DNA of 15,624 bases, taken from Selenomonadaceae bacterium (GTDB taxonomy: Bacteria > Bacillota > Negativicutes > Selenomonadales > Selenomonadaceae). The DNA is taken from assembly GCA_017390245.1 (NCBI GenBank), contig JAFPCE010000094.1:1-15624 (forward strand). Direction: 5' to 3'. The notes under the pieces were generated by a model. That model had not been told where the DNA came from. It ran no database searches and worked only from the letters and a program-made list of their open reading frames with translations. Within the stretch, counting starts at the first letter, position 1; each line of letters begins with the position of its first letter. The translations under genes and the position numbers were made by a program. Shown one piece after another: positions 7,474 through 13,328 of this stretch.

Positions 7474-7479
7474 AGAAAA

Positions 7480-7494
7480 ATGAATCTTATTCAT
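7480..7494. promoter_or_regulatory. Second palindrome upstream of the -35 box
   Basis: ATGAAT and ATTCAT form a perfect 6-3-6 inverted repeat just upstream of the -35 element of the haem operon promoter. It could be a second operator or the site of another regulator. Confidence 0.35.
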
Positions 7495-7525
7495 ATATTT
7501 TAACCAAATTCTTACAGATAAAAAT

Positions 7526-7607
7526 AGCCTCCAGGGCATTGTGTACCTGCCCACAAAAGCCAGAGTAAAATCTAACGATTGGAGGTACCTCAAATTCCCC
7601 AGAGGCT
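7526..7607 (-). other. Foldable element, possible terminator or structured RNA
   Basis: On the minus strand AGCCTCTGGGG (7597-7607) can pair with CCCTGGAGGCT (7526-7536) as 11 continuous pairs, two of them G-U. Read as plus-strand RNA the same two positions become C-A mismatches, so the fold favours minus-strand RNA. The enclosed ~60 bases contain GAGGTACCTC and a GGGCA/TGCCC hairpin with a 9-base loop. A run of U (ATTTTTATC) follows the closing stem. The simplest reading is a terminator for the kptA/Rpn remnant region, shielding the haem operon promoter. I do not recognise a known RNA family. Confidence 0.4.
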
Positions 7608-7646
7608 GAATCTACCATCTTATTATTTTTGGAGCAGCTGCCTTTC

Positions 7647-7901
7647 TTATAACACTGCAGCCTTGCCCACCAGGTCCTTCACCTGCTGGATAGTCAGCTT
7701 CGTTACCTTGGCAATCATCTCCACAGGCATTTTCTCTTTATATAAATTTAAGGCAATTTCCTTAGCACTTTCCCATCTGCCCTTTTCTTTGCCCTCGGCC
7801 TTACCTTCTTCTTTCGCTTCCTCTCTGGCTACCAAAAAATCCTGATTATAAAACATATAGAGTTCCTCCCATCTGTCATCATTTCTTTGCACTTCTACCA
7901 T
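7647..7901 (-). pseudogene. Rpn-type (PD-(D/E)XK transposase-like nuclease) C-terminal remnant
   Basis: This 84-codon open frame resembles only the C-terminal tail of Rpn-family recombination-promoting nucleases. It has an R-W-E-E-L-Y-M-F-Y-type helix, then a charged Glu-Ala/Glu-Gly-Lys repeat (residues about 26-42), then a small M-P-V-E-M-I-A-K-V-T-K-L helix-turn-helix-like end. Full members are about 270-320 residues, and the nuclease domain with its catalytic Asp/Glu/Lys residues is absent. A stop lies nine codons upstream of the ATG and the broken kptA gene ends 11 bases upstream, so the N-terminal part has been lost. It may be untranslated; the ribosome binding site is weak (AAGGG). It could also be a kept small protein with just the tail, which seems less likely. 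Confidence 0.6.
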
Positions 7902-7912
7902 TTCATCTACCC

Positions 7913-8446
7913 TTATAGCTTATGAAGATATTTTACAGGTACATGTTTAGTAAGCCAGACCTTATTGACTGAACAAAAAAATACTAATCCATCCGCATAC
8001 ATTTCTTTACTATCAATACTATAAACTACAGGCACACCATGGTGCTTACCTACTATTTAAGCCGTTGCTTTATCAGCTGAAAGATGAACATAGAGCCTTG
8101 ATTTAGGTATTAGGCCTGACACATCTATTGCAGCCTCTTATTTCTCTGCAGTGCCATGATACAGGATATCTGGCGGTTTACATGGCTGCAAGTCAATATC
8201 CACGGCTATTGAGTGACCTTGATTAGCTCTTATTAGTGTTTTATCATCATTAAAAGAATATCTCTGCTTATTATCGCTTTTGACAATATCTTCCAGCATA
8301 GCCATATTAAAATCATAATTTCTGGATATACCTGCTATAAGCTCCTCCACGTTGGCCCAGCCATGTTCATCCAGTGTAATACCTATAGCATCAGGCCGGT
8401 GACGTAAAATCAATGCAATAAATTTACCTATTTCATTTTTATCCAT
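7913..8446 (-). pseudogene. kptA: RNA 2'-phosphotransferase KptA, broken by two in-frame stops
   Basis: One reading frame of 178 codons from ATG 8446 to TAA 7913 matches the KptA/Tpt1 family from end to end, but it is interrupted by TAA at codon 103 (8138-8140) and codon 130 (8057-8059). Conserved parts lie on both sides of the stops: Arg15-His16 (L-R-H-R-P), L-D-E-H-G-W, Arg73 in I-R-A-N-Q-G-H-S-I, and His97 in H-G-T-A before the first stop. After it come S-R-L-Y-V-H-L-S-A-D-K, then V-G-K-H-H-G-V-P-V-V and S-V-N-K-V-W-L-T. KptA moves a 2'-phosphate from RNA to NAD+ in the Tpt1 reaction. The product could only be a 102-residue fragment without the NAD-binding C-lobe, so I call a pseudogene. 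A GGGAGG ribosome binding site remains. It sits between the tRNA-Arg terminator and the Rpn remnant. Confidence 0.9.
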
Positions 8447-8481
8447 CAGAAATTCCTCCCGTGAATATTTCTCAATAACCT

Positions 8482-8516
8482 AAAAAGTCCCTGCTTTATA
8501 AAAGCAAGGACTTTTT
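8482..8516 (-). terminator. Rho-independent terminator of tRNA-Arg
   Basis: AAAAAGTCC-C-TGCTTT (8482-8497) pairs with AAAGCA-A-GGACTTTTT (8501-8516), with one mismatch and a 3-base loop. In the minus direction it ends in a U-run, 9 bases past the tRNA CCA end. It also separates kptA from that promoter. Confidence 0.85.
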
Positions 8517-8525
8517 CATTTCAGA

Positions 8526-8604
8526 TGGTGACCCAGGAGGGACTCGAACCCCCGACCCTTTGATTCGTAGTCAAATACTCTAATCCAGCTGAGCTACTGA
8601 GTCA
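8526..8604 (-). tRNA. tRNA-Arg (anticodon ACG)
   Basis: On the minus strand the acceptor arm TGACTCA pairs with TGGGTCA, and the CCA end is encoded (8526-8528). The anticodon stem TTTGA/TCAAA holds the loop CTACGAA, giving anticodon ACG; the A is normally edited to inosine to read CGU, CGC and CGA. The GGTTCGAGTCC T-arm is standard. The length is 79 bases with CCA. Confidence 0.97.
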
Positions 8605-8635
8605 TTGGTTAATTGCTCTGCAATCAACGACAGTT

Positions 8636-8664
8636 ATATTATCACTAAATGGTATTTCTGTCAA
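8636..8664 (-). promoter_or_regulatory. Promoter of tRNA-Arg
   Basis: On the minus strand a perfect TTGACA (8659-8664) and TAATAT (8636-8641) are separated by 17 bases, with an extended TG-A before the -10. It lies about 30 bases upstream of the tRNA 5' end and just after the stop of the 119-residue protein gene. Confidence 0.8.
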
Positions 8665-8673
8665 GCCTGACTA

Positions 8674-9033
8674 TTATTTGCTGGCCTGGGAAATCCCGTC
8701 TGGTACCAGGGCCTTGCTGATATTGATAAAGGTCTTTTCATCCTCACTGCAAGTGAAAATCTTCTGCTGTTCCTGGGGGATGGCCTGATTCTCTTCCACC
8801 TGGCTGATATCCAGCTGCAGGCGGTTTTTGGTATCCTGCCGGAAGGAATACTCCCCTCTGGTGCTGAGCCATTCATTCACCATTTCCAGATTGATGAAGG
8901 ATGCCTTTTTATTATATTCCTTGTATTCTTCTGTGGCAGCAGCAGCTGCTGCCTTCATATCCGAATAGCTGCCAATAAGGAAAAACTCTATGCTTTTTTC
9001 ACTGGTTACTAATTTTGTTACTATATAAGCCAT
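8674..9033 (-). CDS. Hypothetical protein, last gene of the operon
   Basis: This 119-residue protein has no signal peptide or membrane segment. It has a run of seven Ala residues near residues 28-34 (M-K-A-A-A-A-A-A-A-T) inside a predicted helix, then mostly polar, Glu- and Gln-rich sequence. I recognise no family or catalytic motif. It starts 7 bases after the yqeB stop with a modest ribosome binding site (AGGAT), so it is read as the end of the seven-gene run. The tRNA-Arg promoter follows at once and no terminator was seen between them, so operon transcripts may run through the tRNA to its terminator. Confidence 0.75.
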   Translation of the reverse strand: MAYIVTKLVTSEKSIEFFLIGSYSDMKAAAAAATEEYKEYNKKASFINLEMVNEWLSTRGEYSFRQDTKNRLQLDISQVEENQAIPQEQQKIFTCSEDEKTFINISKALVPDGISQASK

Positions 9034-9040
9034 TATAATC

Positions 9041-9883
9041 CTACTTTCTCCATGGGAATTTTGATTTCTTTACCTGGGAGCTTTCCCATATCATCAAAGC
9101 TTCTAAGACAGAGCCGGAAATGCAGCGGGATTTGGCAGAAATGGTCATGCAGTTTGTTGGCCTGGTGCTTGGATCAATTTCCGCTATTTTAAGGCCAGTA
9201 CGAACTGGGCAGCCATCATGTAAAAGTCCCCGCAATACCCCCTCTACCGGTGCTTTAATATCAAAGACGTTGCCGCCCTCCATATACAGCTTGGCAATGG
9301 TCTCATTCTTTTTCACAATATAGGAAATTGGATGGCCTGCCTCTAAGTGCCCGTCACAAGGTGCATTAATGGCATGAGAAGCACGCATCAGAGCTCTTAC
9401 CTCAATGGTTTCCTTCTCTGGCAGAGCCTGCCCTTCATAAATCAGCCTTCCCAGATTATGGCCTCTTGTGGTTTCAATAACACAGTCCACATCCTTGCCA
9501 GCAATAAAGCCAGGTCCTACAGCTACTGTAAAATTAGCCATATCCTTATGGGTACCTAAATTGCGTTTAGCGTAAATTGCGTCCACCAGCATGTGAGGCT
9601 TTAAGCTGTGGAGGCATTCCCCCTCAGGATCTACCATAATAGTGACCTCGCCCTTTTTCAGCAGCTTTTCGGCCTCATGGAGATTATTGGCTTTGTAGCA
9701 GGTAACCCGCTCCACTCTTTTTTCACCATCATATACAGCTTCAGCAAAGACCACGCTTCTCCTGATGGCAGAAGGTGCTTCCTTTTCCAGCATCAGCACA
9801 GAATAGCCAGTATTATGCAAACGATGAGCGATACCTGTAGCCAGCTCGCCAGCGCCTCGAATTACCACAAGCTTCTTTTTCAT
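9041..9883 (-). CDS. yqeB: YqeB-type selenium-dependent molybdenum hydroxylase accessory protein (EF2563 family)
   Basis: This 280-residue protein belongs to the EF2563/YqeB family, which occurs with selenium-dependent molybdenum hydroxylases (xanthine dehydrogenase-like enzymes) and is thought to help mature their labile selenium site. Visible marks are an N-terminal Rossmann-like V-V-I-R-G-A-G-E-L-A-T-G (residues 7-17), the V-D-A-I-Y-A-K-R-N-L-G-T block near 100-111, the A-V-G-P-G-F-I-A-G stretch near 121-129 and R-G-H-N-L-G-R-L-I-Y-E-G-Q-A-L-P near 140-155. The gene follows the radical SAM gene by 45 bases and has a GAGGAG ribosome binding site. The usual partners (yqeC, xdhC-like genes, selD, the hydroxylase) are not in the window. 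The biochemical function of the family is not established. Confidence 0.9.
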   Translation of the reverse strand: MKKKLVVIRGAGELATGIAHRLHNTGYSVLMLEKEAPSAIRRSVVFAEAVYDGEKRVERVTCYKANNLHEAEKLLKKGEVTIMVDPEGECLHSLKPHMLVDAIYAKRNLGTHKDMANFTVAVGPGFIAGKDVDCVIETTRGHNLGRLIYEGQALPEKETIEVRALMRASHAINAPCDGHLEAGHPISYIVKKNETIAKLYMEGGNVFDIKAPVEGVLRGLLHDGCPVRTGLKIAEIDPSTRPTNCMTISAKSRCISGSVLEALMIWESSQVKKSKFPWRK

Positions 9884-9928
9884 TGCTCTGTCACTCCTCA
9901 GCTATTTATTATATCTAATTCCAGCTTA

Positions 9929-10591
9929 TCAGCTTTCCTCATAAACCCTGACCCTGAGCTTTAAGCCACGTTCCTGGCAAAGCTTCTCACACAAAGGTAT
10001 ATCCTGCTGGTTTTCCGGAGTGCCTACTACTGTAAGCACTACATTTTTGATATATTTCCTGCAGGACTCAGCAAATTTCAGCATGGCCTCAAAGGATGCA
10101 ATGCCATACTTCGCCCTGGTTAATTCCAGATATCTTTCTGCATTAGAAGCATTTAAACTGATGGAAATTGTATCTAGAATATTCCCTGCAAAATCCCCTG
10201 CTATAGAGCGGTTATGCAGCAAATCTCCCAGACCATTGGTGTTTAATCTGGTTGGTATCTCTGGATGAATTTTCTTGCAGTATTTTAACAGCTCCACCAT
10301 ATCCTCTAAACGCTCAGTAGGCTCACCAAAACCGCAGAAAACAATTTCCTTCACATACTCCCAAGGCAGTGCATCAAGGCCAGCCTTTACCTCAGCCACA
10401 GATGGCTCCTGCTGCAGCCACAGAGTACTGGACTCTGCCATGTGCTTTTTCTGTCTCAGGCAAAAGGTGCAGGCACAGTTACACTTATTAGTTAAGTTTA
10501 TATAAATTCCTCTTTTGCCCTCTGGCTGTTCCTTCAGGCTGTCAGCTACCTGCAGATACCTTCCCCCTGCATGGGTCGCATATATAATCAT
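9929..10591 (-). CDS. Radical SAM protein, TatD-associated type
   Basis: This short (220-residue) radical SAM protein has Cys37-Cys41-Cys44 (plus Cys39) in K-C-N-C-A-C-T-F-C-L-R, a G-F-G-E-P motif in place of GGEP, and an R-L-N-T-N-G strand. The length, the early I-Y-I-N-L-T-N-K-C and the absence of a Cys-rich C-terminal domain resemble the TatD-associated radical SAM proteins. That name is recalled from the family; no tatD gene is nearby, so it is tentative. I chose the ATG at 10589-10591 because AAGGTGA lies 5 bases upstream. A GTG three codons earlier overlaps that site and is unlikely. The reaction is unknown. It lies between pdxY (16 bases) and yqeB (45 bases) in one operon. Confidence 0.85.
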   Translation of the reverse strand: MIIYATHAGGRYLQVADSLKEQPEGKRGIYINLTNKCNCACTFCLRQKKHMAESSTLWLQQEPSVAEVKAGLDALPWEYVKEIVFCGFGEPTERLEDMVELLKYCKKIHPEIPTRLNTNGLGDLLHNRSIAGDFAGNILDTISISLNASNAERYLELTRAKYGIASFEAMLKFAESCRKYIKNVVLTVVGTPENQQDIPLCEKLCQERGLKLRVRVYEES

Positions 10592-10607
10592 GAAAATCAC
10601 CTTGTTA

Positions 10608-11435
10608 TTATTTTAATTCAGTTAAATATTCTTCAAAAGCCAGGCCATAATTCCATGGCAAATCCAGCTGTACAGTATAGCGCAATACCTTGGTAATAAA
10701 AGCAGCTGCTTTAGTCACTGCCTCCTTCAGGGACAGTCCATTAACCAGGCCCCCAGCTACAATAGCTGCAAAGGCATCACCGGTACCAGATCTGTCGCCA
10801 CCAACCTTTGGCTCACGGATAATGGACTGGGCACCGCCTTTCTCATACACAAAATTGCAGACACAGCCATCCAGAGCCAGGCCAGTAATAACCACCTGGG
10901 AAGGGCCTTTAGCCACCAGGGCTTTAGCCATTTTCTCCAGCTGCACCTCATCTGCTATGCCATCTAAAGGATACTCCATGTCCAGCAGGCGGCAGGTTTC
11001 TGTCAGATTAGGCGTCAGCAGGTCAGCATGCTTTAAAAGCCGCTTCATTTCCTGGCAGATTTCCGGAGTATAGGAAGAATACAGCTTGCCATAATCTCCC
11101 ATAACAGGGTCTACCATAACCTTTGTATCAGCACCCTTAAAGCGCTGGATGAAATCCTCCACTATATTAATCTGCTCCACAGAGCCTAAAAAGCCAGTGC
11201 AGATGCCATCAAATTCAAGGCCATTAGCCTGCCAGTTATCTATATATGGCGTCATGCGCTCAGTATAATCATCTATGTAATGCTCTGGAAACCCAGTATG
11301 CACGGAAAGAATAGCTGTAGGAAGCGGACAGGCCTGGATTTTCATAGCTGAAATCAGAGGCAGCTCTACAGCAATGGAGCATCGGCCAAAGCCCGTTATA
11401 TCATTTACCAAAGCTATACGTTTTTGTCTTTTCAT
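10608..11435 (-). CDS. pdxY: Pyridoxamine/pyridoxal kinase
   Basis: This 275-residue ribokinase-fold enzyme phosphorylates pyridoxal or pyridoxamine at the 5' hydroxyl, the salvage step to pyridoxal phosphate. It shows the N-terminal N-D-I-T-G-F-G-R-C-S substrate loop, M-V-D-P-V-M-G-D (107-114), L-L-T-P-N-L-T-E (139-146) and the anion-hole motif G-D-R-S-G-T-G-D-A-F with the catalytic Asp220. The length and the conserved Q-A-C-P-L-P-T-A-I-L-S-V-H-T-G-F block (34-49) fit PdxY/PdxK. It cannot be told from sequence whether pyridoxal, pyridoxamine or the thiamine precursor HMP is the best substrate. It lies 19 bases after the ftsW-like gene. A modest AAGGGA precedes the ATG. Confidence 0.92.
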   Translation of the reverse strand: MKRQKRIALVNDITGFGRCSIAVELPLISAMKIQACPLPTAILSVHTGFPEHYIDDYTERMTPYIDNWQANGLEFDGICTGFLGSVEQINIVEDFIQRFKGADTKVMVDPVMGDYGKLYSSYTPEICQEMKRLLKHADLLTPNLTETCRLLDMEYPLDGIADEVQLEKMAKALVAKGPSQVVITGLALDGCVCNFVYEKGGAQSIIREPKVGGDRSGTGDAFAAIVAGGLVNGLSLKEAVTKAAAFITKVLRYTVQLDLPWNYGLAFEEYLTELK

Positions 11436-11454
11436 CTTATCTATCCCTTATTTC

Positions 11455-12660
11455 TTACTTAACCAGCTTGAGGCTGCTTTTTGGCTTCGATATACGTCTG
11501 ACTGGTGGCGGTTCTTGCTCTTGTTCCTGCAGCTGCTTCTCATAGCCGCTTTTGCCTATGTTATACAGCAGTCCTACGGCAAAGGATGACATCAAAAGTG
11601 CTGAACCAGCATAGCTGATAAATGGCAGTGGAACACCTACTACAGGGAAAAAGCCTGATACCATCATCATGTTAACAGTAGCCTGCCCCACAATCAATAC
11701 CATAATGCCAGTGGCCAGAAGCTGTCCAAAGGTATCTGGAGCATTGTTGGCAATACGTGTAGAAAAAAGCATCAGCATGCCATATAGCAAAAGCACTCCG
11801 CATACGCAGATAAAACCATTTTCCTGGCTGAAAACTGCAAAGGCAAAATCTGTATGTGCCTCAGGCAGATAATCATACTTGCTCAGGCCATGACCAAGCC
11901 CCATGCCGCTAAAGCCACCAGAGCCAATAGCTGTCAAGGACCGCACAGTCTGAAAGCCAAACCCCTGGGGATCTGACCATGGATTCAGAAAGGCATTCAT
12001 GCGGGCCATACGATAATCCTGCAGTGTACAGAGATAATAACCGCCTGCTAGCAGAATAGGCGTTAAAATGGCTATTAACTTATATGACATACCTGCCAGC
12101 AGCATCATGATAATAGGCACACCAAATACCACGGCAGCAGTACCTAAATCTGGTCCTGTCTCTACTGCCACAGCAAAAGCAATAATGATAAATATCAATC
12201 TGCTGACTAATACTATAGGTTTGTTTTTATCCAGCTGATAAGAAAGATAATAGGCTGAAATAATGACAGTAATCAGCTTGGCAAATTCTGATGGCTGCAC
12301 TGACAGAGGTCCCAAAACCAGCCAGCGGCGGGCACCATTTATTTCCGGACCTGCCACCGAAGCAGCCAGCACGCTCAGCAGCACTGCCACGCCCACCGGC
12401 ACAATCCAGTGACGCCAGCGGTGATAATTGGTCCGGCTGGAAATAAACATCACTATCAGTGACAAAACCAGACTGATGCCGTGACGTGTCAGATAATAAT
12501 AAGGATTGCCAAAATCATTTTCAGCCTTAATAAAGGTAGAACTGAAGATATTCAGCATACCTATAGTCATCAATATTAATACAACCCAGATTACTCCCTC
12601 ATGGTCGTTGTGCCAGGGTAATAAGCTGCCCAGCGTAAACTTTTTTCTTTCCTCACTCAA
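11455..12660 (-). CDS. ftsW: FtsW/RodA/SpoVE family peptidoglycan glycosyltransferase (FtsW-like)
   Basis: This 401-residue multi-pass membrane protein belongs to the SEDS family, which polymerises lipid II into glycan strands together with a class B penicillin-binding protein. Family signatures are G-A-R-R-W-L, Q-P-S-E-F-A-K (122-128), E-T-G-P-D-L-G-T-A, Y-L-P-E-A-H-T-D-F (Asp281 is the probable catalytic residue) and G-V-P-L-P-F-I-S-Y. The Y-L-P-E-A-H-T-D-F form is closer to FtsW/SpoVE than to RodA, so a division role is favoured but not proved. The C-terminus is a cytoplasmic Glu/Pro/Lys-rich tail. Translation probably starts at a TTG (12658-12660) that overlaps the trmB stop by four bases; no ATG lies before the first membrane segment, and GAGGT is about 9 bases upstream. 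Confidence 0.92.
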   Translation of the reverse strand: MSEERKKFTLGSLLPWHNDHEGVIWVVLILMTIGMLNIFSSTFIKAENDFGNPYYYLTRHGISLVLSLIVMFISSRTNYHRWRHWIVPVGVAVLLSVLAASVAGPEINGARRWLVLGPLSVQPSEFAKLITVIISAYYLSYQLDKNKPIVLVSRLIFIIIAFAVAVETGPDLGTAAVVFGVPIIMMLLAGMSYKLIAILTPILLAGGYYLCTLQDYRMARMNAFLNPWSDPQGFGFQTVRSLTAIGSGGFSGMGLGHGLSKYDYLPEAHTDFAFAVFSQENGFICVCGVLLLYGMLMLFSTRIANNAPDTFGQLLATGIMVLIVGQATVNMMMVSGFFPVVGVPLPFISYAGSALLMSSFAVGLLYNIGKSGYEKQLQEQEQEPPPVRRISKPKSSLKLVK

Positions 12661-13307
12661 GAGAACACTACCTCACATCGATTTATCTTCTCACCGAAGC
12701 CACTGAATTTTCTCTCATACTCGGTCATAATATTATCTGGACGATTTTCTGCATGTAAATCAAAGGATACATCCTCTACCTTAAGGCCAGCTTCCTCAAA
12801 CTGCTCTAAAGAAAAATCAAACAGCGGACGGTTATCTGTCTTAAAAATCAGACGTCCCGGCTTTTTCAAAAGCTTGGCATAACGTCGCAAGAATCCCACA
12901 TGAGTAAGTCTTCTCTTAGCATGCCTTGCCTTTGGCCATGGATCACAGAAATTTATATACAGCTGGTCAATCTCACCTTCAGCAAAGATATTTTCAATAT
13001 TGTTAATATCAAAGGTCAAAAGCTTTACATTAGTCAGATTCAGCTCCTTGATTTTCTTGGCAGCAGAATACAGTACATCCTGCTGTGCTTCTATACCAAT
13101 AAAGTTAACATCAGGATTGCGCAATGCCAGCTGGCTGATAAAGTCGCCTTTGCCTGTCCCCAGTTCTACATACAGCCTGCCACTGCGGCCAAATACCTTT
13201 TCCCAGTTGCCCTTCTGCTCTTCATTGGCAGGTTTATCCTTAGGAAATACGAAATCGTCAAAATCGTGGATAGCTTCATCCACCCATGGTTTTCTTCTTA
13301 AACGCAC
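12657..13307 (-). CDS. trmB: tRNA (guanine-N7-)-methyltransferase TrmB
   Basis: This 216-residue Rossmann-fold enzyme methylates N7 of G46 in the variable loop of tRNAs. Visible motifs are the R-L-R-R-K-P-W start, the SAM-binding V-E-L-G-T-G-K-G-D-F (47-56), G-I-E-A-Q (71-75), the F-C-D-P-W-P-K (120-126) and K-R-R-L-T-H-V-G-F-L (131-140) blocks and T-E-Y-E-R-K-F (195-201). The length is usual for the bacterial family. The start is GTG (13305-13307), preceded by AGGAGA at 6-7 bases; no in-frame ATG lies near. It follows the regulator gene by 21 bases and overlaps the ftsW-like gene by four bases, so the pair is probably coupled in translation. Confidence 0.96.
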   Translation of the reverse strand: MRLRRKPWVDEAIHDFDDFVFPKDKPANEEQKGNWEKVFGRSGRLYVELGTGKGDFISQLALRNPDVNFIGIEAQQDVLYSAAKKIKELNLTNVKLLTFDINNIENIFAEGEIDQLYINFCDPWPKARHAKRRLTHVGFLRRYAKLLKKPGRLIFKTDNRPLFDFSLEQFEEAGLKVEDVSFDLHAENRPDNIMTEYERKFSGFGEKINRCEVVFS

Positions 13308-13328
13308 AACAACTCTCCTATTTGCAAA

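Noticed and set aside
7913..8446. Stop-codon reassignment or selenocysteine-like recoding in kptA
   Set aside because: Both stops are TAA, TAA ends other genes in the window normally, and selenocysteine uses TGA. Nonsense mutation is simpler.
8526..8604. Integrase attachment site at the 3' end of tRNA-Arg
   Set aside because: I found no repeat of the tRNA 3' end elsewhere in the window and no integrase gene.
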